This document shows, piece by piece, positions 34,791 to 45,276 of a stretch of DNA of 64,000 nucleotides (position 1 is the stretch's first letter; every line of letters begins with the position of its first letter). The stretch spans positions 186,001-250,000 of the forward strand of contig JAYXKI010000012.1 in the NCBI GenBank assembly GCA_037892935.1, given 5' to 3'. The stretch is from Phlebopus portentosus (lineage: Eukaryota > Basidiomycota > Agaricomycetes > Boletales > Boletinellaceae). A model generated the notes under the pieces. It was not told the DNA's origin and ran no database searches. It saw only the letters and a program-made list of their open reading frames with translations. The translations under genes were made by a program, and so were the position numbers.

Positions 34791-35876
34791 ATGTTCACTT
34801 CCGAAGAAATCGTCGCGCTCTTGGGACCCATCAACTCCGATGACGACTGGAAGGCAGCGGTCACGAAATTTGAGGCAGACGTCGCCTTGGCCAGGTCGGC
34901 AATGGATGAACTAGACCATGGCGTCACGACGGTAATTCTGCCGGATAAGACAAAACTGGTCGAATGGATCGTGCCTACAGGTTCGATGACGGTTCGGTGG
35001 TTGACGAATCCGGTGATGGAATCTTTGATGGATGGGTGGAAGGCAACCACGGTGCGTAAACCGCGCACTCTAATCAAGAATTTTTGTTAACGAAATTCGA
35101 CAGGCACGGAAGGAAGCGTTGGAGCAAGTCCGTCCCAAAGGAACGAAAGAAGTCTGGTCGGAGATGGCGTACTCCAACTACTGCGACACGGACGCTCTCC
35201 TACGGACGCTGTACTACGATTGATGGGAATTTTACGCCAGGATGGAGACCAAACGACGAGCTTTCTTCCGCAGACGCAGGGTTCCATTCCATCCTGCCTC
35301 GTTCGATTCGATTCGTGGGTTCTTCTTGGGCGAATCGTTCCCTCCAATGTTCCCGAAACCGCACCCTGACATCGAAAAGGCTCTCGAGAACGTGAGAATG
35401 GAGAGCTCCAAGTTCCAACAAACGGCGAGGTTCACCGGCAACACGGACTACACGCGAGACGAAGCTGTCCGGAGTCACGTAGGTACTTCTTCTTGTCTAT
35501 CATCTCCATCTAATCCTTCCTACAGCAAGCGTTCGAATATTGGGAGGATATCGAGCAATGACACCTTCGTGCAGGGCACATCCTTCGCATCAACAGGGTT
35601 AAATTGAGAACGGTCCGGCTCCTCTGGGAATACTACGGCTATTCCATTCTTCGTCGTCGGCTCTATCAACTCGTCCGTGCTCAGGAATCCGAAACGCAAC
35701 AACAACAACAGCAACAACAACAACAACAATAGCGGTACTGCTGCTGTTCCGCGCGAAACTGTCGAAACGCAAGCGAGACGCGTTTCTCCGGCACAACGAG
35801 CGTCTTCTCAACCTGAGGCTGGTCCTTCTAGGATTCCGGCTAATGGTGGTGGTTCTGGAGGTGACGACAACGATAA

Positions 35877-35909
<33 letters not shown>

Positions 35910-36423
35910 TGGTGACAAACGATTGGGCGATGGGCGTGTTCGTCATCGGGTTCCGTGCGACCAGTGCCAGAAGCGTGGCCGTGATTGCGTGGGTCTTCCG
36001 CAGAGGACCTGCGCTCCGTGCTTGAAGCAGGCGAAGGGCTGTAGTCTAGCCACGAAGGGCAGGGCTGTAGCCGCAAAGCGTAAGGCAGCTCGGGAGGCGC
36101 GCGATCGGGAAGCAAAACGCCGGAAAGTCACGGCTCTGGCGGCCAGATCGGTGGGTGGTCGCGTCGAGCATGAAGCTCTGCAGCGGGAGGTCGGGGAATC
36201 CGAGCTGCAGTTCGTGCTGGCGCGGATGGATCACCGGGACAAGGTCCTGTCCCGGATGCTGAACGAATTCAGCGTCCACGTAGCGCAGGCGCACGCGGAT
36301 CGTTGTCTGCTGCTCGAGTTGGCTGGGGTGAAGACGGGGGAAGGTGAAGACGAGGAAGAGGAAGATAGAGGGGAAGTGGAGAGGGTTCGTCAGTCGAAGG
36401 GGAAAGGTAGGGCTCGGGAATAG
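34791..36423 (+). pseudogene. B2 antisense gene, broken copy
   Basis: Encoded opposite to B2 gag-pol. It starts at ATG 34791 (MFTSEEIVALLGPINSDDDW) and has the same two small introns as the intact B3 copy. Exon 2 carries TGA at 35221 where B3 has CGA, next to TGG for CGG. Exon 3 has lost several hundred bases between two CAA-type runs (about 35697-35730), which also changes frame. Downstream, the acidic run, the six-Cys cluster (CDQCQKRGRDC ... CAPCLKQAKGC) and the basic region remain open to TAG 36423. The Asp run is longer than in B3. Confidence 0.85.
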
Positions 36424-36867
36424 AGTATAATCGTCGTGTATGCTCTATGTCCTGGTCGGACTTTTGTAAAATAGAAAAAGAAAAGGACAAAAGAAAAAGA
36501 AAAATAACTTGTACTGTACATAGTTGTTTTTATAGTTAATTTATACGATTTTGTTTCGGTTTTTGTGAATTTTCGTGTGATCGAGCGAGACTGAGTGATG
36601 ACTAGAAGAATAGATCAAAGAATTCAAGGAATAGGATGAAAGGAAACTGATACGAAGTGGATTGAGGCGTTTCGCCATCGTTCCGCTGTTTTGAACGGCG
36701 AAACCGTGCGGAACTGCGTATTAAGTAAAAGTACACGCGTTAGATCCTATAGTGGATCACACTAGCAGAGACGAAACTATAGAAGGAGAATTGGAAGATT
36801 AGAATTGATCAGAGGAGAGAGAGAATCAGAATTAAGTAAGGAGCATATATGAAGGGAAATGAATGAT
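36424..36867. other. Convergent 3' region between B2 antisense gene and pol
   Basis: About 440 bases, non-coding and AT-rich, with an A-rich AAAGAAAAAG tract near 36475-36505. It should hold the ends of both convergent transcripts. Confidence 0.6.
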
Positions 36868-39800
36868 TTAATCGGAATTTTGGGACTCATCGTCAGGGAA
36901 TTTCTCTGGCAAATCTTCTATTTCGGGTATGTCATCATCTTCGTCCGATCCAATGAGCTTGGTCACCGGAACAGTCAAATGCGAACGCGGGAAGTACGGA
37001 ACCAGGCGAAACACTGCTATTCGGAGTTTCGAAACCGCTCCATCGAGTTCGGCGACGATATACGAACCGCCTTGAGTGCGTCGAACTACCACGTAGGGGC
37101 CTAAATAGCGGGGTTTTGTTTTACGATTGAGTTCCATCTTGATACGCGTGTTTCGCAAGAGTACGAGGCTTCCTGGCTGAAAGTCGTAGTCCTTGATTCT
37201 ATGCTTCTCCACCTCGGCGAACTGCTTCGCGTATGCATGCCTTGCATTCATGACGAGTTTCGCAACGCGATCCAACTCTTCTGGACGTTTCTGGAGTTGT
37301 TTCGCACGTATTACAATGAGTTCCGACGTCGTAACTGGCGAATCGAGCGGTGGTGCCAGGTATGTTGCTTCTGCGAGGTCGAAAGGCAAAACTGCTTCGA
37401 CTCCATGGGCCATGTAATACGGGGACATTCCTGTTGCTCTGTTGATCGTGATTCTTTCTGCCCAAAATACCGAGTCAGCGTGATCACTCCAACGCTTGTC
37501 ATTACCGTCTGCAGCTTTAATCAAGGCTTCCTGTACGTCGAAATGTCTGCGTTCGACTAATCCATTTGCGCGTGAGTTGTATGACGAAATCCGAATGTGG
37601 TTGATGTGATACCGCGTCTTCAAGTAATCTAGCGCGGCGACGAATGGTGTGCCGTTATCTGTAACGATTTCGGGGCATGCTCCATATCGACACAAAAGGT
37701 TCTGAAAGATAAACTGGCCTACGGTCTTACCAGTTTCTTCTCGAAGAAGTCTAAATTCGGGATACGCGGTTAACGAACAACGCGCATGCACGATATACCG
37801 GAATCCACTCGATTTCGGCATAACCTTCGAGTCAATATGGATGCGTTGAAAAAGAGGGGCTACCTCCGGTACGTTTGGCGGGATAAGAATATTCTTCGTC
37901 TGGCGTATCTGGCACTCATGATAGGTGCGCACGAAATACTTTACGTCCTGTCCTAATGACGGCCACCAAAATCTCTCCAGCAGTCGCATTCGAGTGCAGA
38001 AAATTCCTTTGTGTCCTAGATCGTCGTGAGCTTGCTTGACTAGGTCCCACCTGCGTTTCGCTTCTATTACGACTTGGTGCCGGCCGTTCCACGCCTTTCT
38101 CCACAGACGGCCTCCCTTCACGAAGAAGTCAGCTGCGTACCTGATTAGCTTCACATAGCCACTATCGCTAAGATTGTCTGGGCGTGTGAGATGCGTGATT
38201 AGCTTCGTGACATCATCTAAGCGGCTATCCTTCCTTCTCGCGGATTCCGTAGAAGGAAATAGGTTCTCTGTCGCTGTTTCGCTAGGTGTTCCGCCCTGTT
38301 GCGCTACTTGGTATGTCGAAACCGGCTCTTCTATCGCAAAACCATACGTTTCGTCTACCCAGTCTTCATACGTTTCATCCGGAGGGGGGTCTTCTTCAGC
38401 TGCTCTTCGTCTGGATAATCCATCGGTACATCGGAAATCGGCTGCTGGGATGTGTCTGAGCTTGAAACTGAAGAGAAGGATACCTGCGATCCATCTGTTA
38501 ATGGTCGCATTGGGCTGCAGGTCGGGATTGTTGATCATCCCCTTGATGTATGCTGCGTCCATTTCGACTACTAGATTCTGGACTCTGATGAGATACAGTC
38601 GCATCGCGTGCAATGCTCGAAATAAGCCGTATAACTCGATTTTCGGCTGTGAATACGATGCCTGGGTCTGATTCCAGTTAATAGAGCCGAAACGATTGAT
38701 CCTTTGCCTTCCATCCGAGTGCTCTTGTCCTAAATACCAACCAACTCCAATAATAGACGAGTCTACCGCCAATATTACTTCGTTGTCTGACGCGTAGTCG
38801 ATTGCGCACAGTGCCGGGCAAAGAATAACGGCTTGCTTTAGTTCGTCCATTGCGTTCTGTTCTTCGTCTGTCCACGCAAAAATCTGGTTCTTCCTTGTCA
38901 TGCGGTACAACGGGCGAGCGAGTTTCGAATAATCCTTGACGAAAATCCGAAGGACTCCTACCGTTCCCAGAAATCCTCGGACTTCCATCAGCGTTCTACA
39001 TGGCGGCCAATCTCGTATCTTCTGTACTTTCGAATCGTCTGGCTCGCGTCCTTGGTACGTCAACTTGTGTCCAACGAATACGGCTGACTCCACACACGGA
39101 ACCAACTTCTTTCCTGAAAACGTTCCTCCTACGGCCTTCATTCGCTGCAAAATTCTGTTCACATCGCATATATGCTCATACACGAAACGACGAATCTTGG
39201 AGTTTCCCGGTATGGTCTCGTACGAACCGTCTGGTAGCTCGTATCGCGATTTCGGACCTAAACCGGGCGCATCGTCTGCGAAAGGGTTCGTAACGTGCGG
39301 AATCTCGTCCTGAAGGATAAAGGCCACATCGTTATGCATAATCTGCAAGGAATTGGTGTATCCCATTGGTAGAACCGTCATTCGAAATGTTCCCAAGGGT
39401 GTCTGAAACGTAGTAAGATCTCGAGATTGTTCGTCCAGCTTTCTTTGGTCGAATGCCACGAATAAATCCAACTCCGTGTAACAAGCTCGTCCACCACTGC
39501 TCTCCGCGATCGTTTCGACGTTCGGTGGTACTGCCGAGTCCTTGACCGTAACCGCATTAAGATCCTGCAAGTCGATAATGGATCGTAACGTTTCCTTGTC
39601 TTTCTTTACCAAGCAAAACCATCTAGATCGATACGATGAATTCGACGGTTCAATAACCCCGTTGCGAATCTTCTCTCGAATAAGTTCGAGGGCCTTGTCA
39701 TGAATTCCCGGGGGAATTGGAATGCTCTTGTGCTGCCACGGTATATGCGGTATCGTGGGAATGCGTATCGGGTCGAAATACGTCGGATCGAGTGTTCCGC

Positions 39801-40311
39801 GTTCGGATTCGGTCCATGCTAATGCTTCTTCCTGCAACATAATTAGATTCTTCACTAACAACCTCTCCGCCGGCCACAGAAAGGTATTCTCGTCGATCTT
39901 CAGTGCTTCCATCCTTTCGGCGGTCACACGACCCGTGGGTTCGAACGGCTTCGGTACAACTGGCATCTCGGGCATCCCTCTCAACGGATCCGGATGCTGC
40001 CTTCGAACGATCCTGTACTCTTCTGGAAGGACTCCCGGGATCGGCCTGACTTTCTGCGCTACTCGTTTGTAAGCCATTACTGCCGCGTCTTCTTCTTCTG
40101 GGGTTTCTAAAACACATGAACGATATGACCGTTCTTCTTTGTCAGTAGTATAGCAATTTTTGTTTAATAAATAAGGCAATCGTTAGTTGAAAAGAGATGG
40201 GATCATGTGTGAAATAAATTCGAAATCATAAGAAAATACCTGAACCGGCAATTGGTTACTACCATTCTCGTCTCGCCGATTTCTCTCAATCAGTTCCTCG
40301 ACGCTTGCGGA
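36868..40311 (-). pseudogene. B2 pol: RT, RNase H, integrase
   Basis: Entered by -1 slippage at GGGTTTT (40317-40311). An in-frame TAA at 40183-40185 stops it 42 codons in; beyond it 1103 codons are open to 36868. RT has TELDLFVAFD and FADD. RNase H has AVDSS and VEMDAAY. In integrase the first Cys of the HHCC finger is Tyr (TYHECQ rather than TCHECQ). The DDE residues, IVTDNGTPF and LVERRHF, remain. A GPY motif closes the integrase C-terminus. The Cys loss and the stop make it probably inactive without help. Confidence 0.85.
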
Positions 40312-42860
40312 AAACCCTTTGGAAGTGGTCCTCGCGCGATTGTTCGAATTCCGGTGGCCACTTTGCTTTGCTTTCTGCGATCGTTCGGGTCCATTAAGGT
40401 GATATGTTGGTCACCTGACGTGTAATCCTTCGTTTCGCACTCCGTAATAGCGAAAAACGGTCTCCCCAACAAAGCCTGGAAGGGAGCGTTCGGAACGACT
40501 TGCACTTGGAGCGAAACGTCAATCCCGGCTATCGTGAACTTCGCATTAGAGATCATGCCAATGGTAGATGACCTAGCTGCGTCTGCTGTCTCGAGGATCA
40601 TTCCTTTGTCAGGGGATAGGGGTATCTGAAGCTTCTCCCACACGTCTTCGTGGAGCAGACACACTACGGCTCCCTGGTCGAGCACGCATTCGACTTCCAG
40701 AGTGTCTTCAATCAACGCGCTAACGGTCCTGAGGGGCATGGATGCCTCTGCGGCAACGCCTTGTCCACTGAGCGCCAGTATTTCCTCCGTCGAAAGCATT
40801 TTGCCTGTTTCGACTTGTTCCGACGCGAAACGCCCAACTTGTAACGTAAGTGAATCATCCACGATCTCACCATATTTGACTTCAGCCGTGTTGTATCTCT
40901 TCGCCGTCGTCAGCTCCTTCATCTGTTTCCTAACGTCCGGGGCGATTGAGAGGAGTTCTCGTTGGCTGATGGTGATAGGGGTATCGAGAGTACGAGTCAG
41001 AACGTTGGAGACTGCGCTCGAGTCTTCTATTGGTACGACGTATTTATACTGGGGTTGTGATTTCCTGGTAATGTCGACCTGCTGCGGTGACTGGAGTGAC
41101 CTTGTCGAGGGCCGCGCGCCACTCGGTGGCGCGGGCTGCGGTTTCGCCTGCGCCTTCTTATGAGGCTGAACTCTAGGGATCTCTACACCATCGGGCTTCG
41201 TTCTTCGTCCACCAGCTGCCTTCTTCTTCACCTCGTTAATCAAAATTTCCAAACGTTCGATGTCGTAATTTTCCTGCTCGTCCTGATCTTCTTCGTCGTG
41301 ACTATATGCGTACGCTGGACCAGCTTGATGGCTATAAGCGGGTGCGACCGACTCGACCATTCCTACTGTGTGTGTTGCCGGGGCTTTAGCATGAAAGCTA
41401 TCGATTCGTTCTTTGAGATTGTTCCCCGGTAGCGACCTCGTAATGAGACCGCCGTTCGGCAACACAATCCTTCCATCCTGGCTCCTAACGCACTTTCCGG
41501 CTTGGATGTACTCGAGAACCTTCGTACACGATCGAATATAGTGTCCTGCTTCGCCGCAGAAGTTGCAAACTGGGTTTCGCGGAGTTTCGCTGCGTTCCGC
41601 CCCTGATCGATGCGGAACGTTCCCCTTGCTCAGGGCGTCGAGCGTAACCTGAAAACTCTTCAACGTATCCATTACCTTGGCCAAATCCACTTCTTCCTTC
41701 TTTACGATACTTGTCGAAGCTTCTCCGGTAGCTGGGGGTGGAAAGTTACTGCCGAAACTGCCCACAATCTTTCCTCCCAGCACGAAATTCGAATGTTCGA
41801 GCACGTCCTTAATCTTGTAAGGCGTAGACGAATTGTGGTCTGGCAGCTTGATCTCGATACGACGAATGAGCGCCTCTCTAAGGTCTCCTGTAATTCCCAT
41901 CAGGAACATCTCGTCAGCTTGGGACTCCAAGATCTTTCCGTTCGTTATAAGATACTTAGAGCACCTGACGAATTCTCGATGATATTCGCCTAGGTCTTCT
42001 CGGTTCTTGATCCCTTTCTTCGCCCGTTCTACGACCAAATGCTCCAGTTCTCCCTTGGAGTAGCGTTTCCCTGCCGTGAGACTCGGGTATAGAGCTATAA
42101 TCTCTCTCTTCACTGTCTCCACATCAGGGTTCGGGTCGTTAATCTTGTCGGTAGTCTCCCAAAGTTCCGCGACGTCGGTCTTCGCATAGTACAAGAACTT
42201 TCGGACGTGATCTCTATCGTTCCACGCGGCCTGTCTTGCGATTTCTGCAACGTCTTCGAAGAACCTAGGGAGTTCCTTTGGTTCTGAGCCGTCAAATGTT
42301 GGGGCATGTTTGTCCCCACGCGAGGGCGGTTGGTACGCCATTGCGGTTTGTCGATTTGTAAGTTGTTGTAATATGTTAGCGTTAGCAGACAGACGAGCTA
42401 TTATCGCTGCATTGCTGGCTAAGATCTGTTGAGTTCCGGTAGGTAGTTGGTAATTGGTAGGCGGGCTAGCTGGTCTGTTCGGCGAGCCTGGGGTGGAAGC
42501 TGGCACAGATGAGAGGTTGGGGAGTTCTGAATCGGCGATGGTAGATGGGGAATGATCTAGGGAATCGGTGTTGGAAGGAATGGCGCTAACGGATTGTCGC
42601 AAGGGTGTTTCGCTGTGTTCCGCGTTTTCCGCAGCGGAACGTAAGTTGCGATTGACAATCCTCGGCCTTCGAGTCGGCGGCAAAACCTGATGTTCTACAG
42701 GGACTCGAGCGGATTGGCTACGTGTAACTCGTCTGCTAGACGAATTTGGTGGGGTATTCGTAATGGTTGGACAGTGAAATCCCCCTCGCCGGGGGCTCCA
42801 CTTGAAACTCCTGTGGACGTTCTGATGCCGGACAGGAAGTGTATAGTTCGAGGGGCTGCC
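40290..42860 (-). CDS. B2 gag-protease
   Basis: Frame open from the putative splice acceptor at 42861 through 856 codons, with no ATG before the MAYQPP block. It holds the gag domain, the CCHC knuckle (CNFCGEAGHYIRSC) and the aspartic-protease-like region near the C-terminus (CVLDQGAVVCLL, LLGRPFF). It has no internal stops. The slippery heptamer lies just before its TGA. See the B3 copy for the start question. Confidence 0.82.
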   Translation of the reverse strand, partial: GSPSNYTLPVRHQNVHRSFKWSPRRGGFHCPTITNTPPNSSSRRVTRSQSARVPVEHQVLPPTRRPRIVNRNLRSAAENAEHSETPLRQSVSAIPSNTDSLDHSPSTIADSELPNLSSVPASTPGSPNRPASPPTNYQLPTGTQQILASNAAIIARLSANANILQQLTNRQTAMAYQPPSRGDKHAPTFDGSEPKELPRFFEDVAEIARQAAWNDRDHVRKFLYYAKTDVAELWETTDKINDPNPDVETVKREIIALYPSLTAGKRYSKGELEHLVVERAKKGIKNREDLGEYHREFVRCSKYLITNGKILESQADEMFLMGITGDLREALIRRIEIKLPDHNSSTPYKIKDVLEHSNFVLGGKIVGSFGSNFPPPATGEASTSIVKKEEVDLAKVMDTLKSFQVTLDALSKGNVPHRSGAERSETPRNPVCNFCGEAGHYIRSCTKVLEYIQAGKCVRSQDGRIVLPNGGLITRSLPGNNLKERIDSFHAKAPATHTVGMVESVAPAYSHQAGPAYAYSHDEEDQDEQENYDIERLEILINEVKKKAAGGRRTKPDGVEIPRVQPHKKAQAKPQPAPPSGARPSTRSLQSPQQVDITRKSQPQYKYVVPIEDSSAVSNVLTRTLDTPITISQRELLSIAPDVRKQMKELTTAKRYNTAEVKYGEIVDDSLTLQVGRFASEQVETGKMLSTEEILALSGQGVAAEASMPLRTVSALIEDTLEVECVLDQGAVVCLLHEDVWEKLQIPLSPDKGMILETADAARSSTIGMISNAKFTIAGIDVSLQVQVVPNAPFQALLGRPFFAITECETKDYTSGDQHITLMDPNDRRKQSKVATGIRTIARGPLPKGFPQASRN
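42781..42800 (-). promoter_or_regulatory. Primer-binding site of B2
   Basis: Minus strand TGGAGCCCCCGG then CGAGGGGG, two bases inside LTR c. It has C for A at one position relative to B1 and B3. Confidence 0.8.
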
Positions 42861-44431
42861 CTAGAATACCTTCAAGTGGTCAGCAGAGAATTACACCCGA
42901 GCTAAGGGCACGAAGGAATGGAGGGAAATAGGGATATACAATGGAAGGGCTTGGTGAGAACCGGGGATATGAGGGAAGCGCTCGAGGAAGAATTCCGAGG
43001 GTGAACTTCTTCCGAGATCGACGGTGGCAGTGCGAAGGCTAAATCGACTCTCCGGCTCAGCTGCGAGCTCTGGACTAAAGCCGACTAACCCAAGGCACAA
43101 GAACTAAACTAACTAAGCTACGCTAGTCGAACCACCAACCCGAACGTGACTAATCGACTGTGCTAACACACTGGTAAGCGACTGCAGTCGATCTCACTCG
43201 TAGTCTTAAGTGTCGGAACGCGGCGTAACGATTCGAAATGCGATTCGATGGTCGAAGGACAATTGCTGAGTGTGTCGAAATGTGATGCGAGGAATGGAGG
43301 TGCGAAACGATGACGGAAGGGGACTGAGAGAATCGAAGGATATGTGTGGGACGATGAAACCGACTGTTTCCGATCGAAACGATGTGGAATAGCACCGGGC
43401 TGGTCTTGAGGAAGCGGAGAGTGGAAAGTCAAGAGGAAAGGGATGATATGGTGTCCTTTCCTGACGACAATGGAGAGGAGAAGGTGTTGCGAGACCAAAT
43501 GCGAGCGGCACGCAGAGTAACTGGGTTACGAGCGAAACCGGGCGAAACGGATCGAAACACGTGAGGGGGTCTTGTTTCGGGTGAGAGAAGATAGAGAAGC
43601 CTTTATACGATGACAGCGAACTATACGAACGCACGAACGGCTCTACTGCGAAGAGAGATCACCGATCGACTGTACAGAACACGAAATGTCGTATATTAGA
43701 CTATAGAGACGAGAGAGTCCACTACGAACAAGTAGACTAGAGGTCGAGAGGCTTTGAGACGATGTGAGAACTGCAAGCTAAGCTCCCACTCAGCTCCGAC
43801 TAAGCTTTTCTCTCTACTACGAGAGTCGTGCTATATTTATACTAAACGTCCAAGACTGAGCCTCCCAGCGGTCAGAGAACCTACATCATAAAGAAAAGGG
43901 AATGCATATCGCTATCTACAAAGGAGAGGAGTGCATATGAATAGTTTAAGGGACACATAGGTCAAAAGGAACAATACTAAGCATGTCTGGAACGAGAGCA
44001 TAATGGATTAAAGGGGACGCATATAGAAAGGTCAGAATACGTGCAAAACCTTCGGAACTGGGTCTCTTTGAGTGGAACGAAGCGGAACTTGGGGAAACGA
44101 CTTGGAAGGGCTCTGGCTAGCCTGACAAAGTAAGTCTGCGATGTTTAACAAAGGAGAGGGACTGAGGACGAGGTTGCAGGGTCAAATCTCTTTGTCTGGA
44201 ATGCGGATCCGAGGTCCGGAGACTTGTGATCGACGCGTGCAAACTCGATGCCGTGATTCTCCCGTCTTGATGGCCGATCAAAGAACGGTGCACGTGCCAT
44301 CTGGACTATGGCGTTCTTGCTAAGTTCACTCGTTCGAGCGAAACCAGTCGAAACCGAGCGAAACCAGTCGGAACACCGCGGAACTGGTCGTAACGACTCC
44401 GTACGTTCCCAAGCTTCAGACTTACTCTTCA
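42803..44431 (-). repeat. Family B LTR c (5' LTR of B2)
   Basis: 1629 bp in reverse orientation. It includes the conserved 69-codon ATG ORF (43100-42891). Confidence 0.93.
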
Positions 44432-45276
44432 CCGCACCACCGAGTGGCGCGCGGCCCTCGACAAGGTCACTCCAGTCACCGCAGCAGGACGACATTACCA
44501 GGAAATCACAACCCCAGTATAAATACGTCGTACCAATAGAAGACTCGAGCGCAGTCTCCAACGTTCTGACTCGTACTCTCGATACCCCTATCACCATCAG
44601 CCAACGAGAACTCCTCTCAATCGCCCCGGACGTTAGGAAACAGATGAAGGAACTGACGACGGCGAAGAGATACAACGCGGCTGAAGTCAAATATGGTGAG
44701 GTCGTGGATGATTCACTTACGTTACAAGTTGGGCGTTTCGCGTCGGAACAAGTCGAAACAGGCGAAACGCTTTCGACAGAGGAAATACTGGCACTCAGTG
44801 GACAAGGCGTTGCCGCAGAGGCATCCATGCCCCTCAGGACCGTTAGCGCGTTGATTGAAGACACTCTGGAAGTCAAATGTGTGCTCGACCAGGGAGCCGT
44901 AGTGTGTCTGCTCCGCGAAGATGTGTGGGAGAAGCTTCAGATACCCCTATCCCCTGACAAAGGAATGATCCTCGAGACAGCAGACGCAGCTAGGTCATCT
45001 ACCATTGGCATGATCTCTAATGCAAAGTTCACGATAGCCGGGATTGACGTTTCGCTCCAAGTGCAAGTCGTTCCGAACGCTCCCTTCCAGGCTTTGTTGG
45101 GGAGACCGTTTTTCGCTATTACGGAGTGCGAAACGAAGGATTACACGTCAGGTGACCAACATATCACCTTAACGGACCCGAACGATTGCAGAAAGCAAAG
45201 CAAAGTGGCCACCGGAATTCGAACGATCGCGCGAGGACCACTTCCAAAGGGTTTTCCACCTGCGTCGAGGAACTGA
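44432..45276 (+). pseudogene. B1 gag, 3' part with protease
   Basis: Continues B1 gag after B2: the Pro/Ala-rich linker, then the protease-like region (CVLDQGAVVCLLRED; LLGRPFFAI) to TGA 45276. The ORF appears to begin inside the B2 LTR only because no stop intervenes. The heptamer GGGTTTT is at 45249-45255 in frame. Confidence 0.85.

Larger units (their letters stand above)
33034..44431 (-). mobile_element. Family B element B2, full length, inserted in B1 gag
   Basis: Minus strand: 5' LTR 44431-42803, primer site, gag 42860-40290, pol to 36868, antisense gene on the plus strand 34791-36423, hairpin 34701-34682, 3' LTR 34662-33034. CCGC flanks both ends (33030-33033 and 44432-44435), a 4 bp target duplication; the next base is G in intact gag and A here. 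The LTRs differ at some 25-30 sites by eye, mostly C/T or G/A at CpG. Pol has an early stop and a lost integrase Cys, so it is probably inactive. Confidence 0.92.

Noticed and set aside
35677..36423. Stand-alone 248-residue gene
   Set aside because: It is the 3' end of the B2 antisense gene read after a deletion in the CAA runs; its start codon is out of frame with the original.
38174..38671. Long plus-strand ORFs opposite B2 pol (and the equivalents in B1 and B3)
   Set aside because: They are shadows of the pol frame, with no domain or codon support.
44308..44431. N-terminus of a 322-residue protein
   Set aside because: It is the end of the B2 LTR read through into B1 gag, with no relation to gag.
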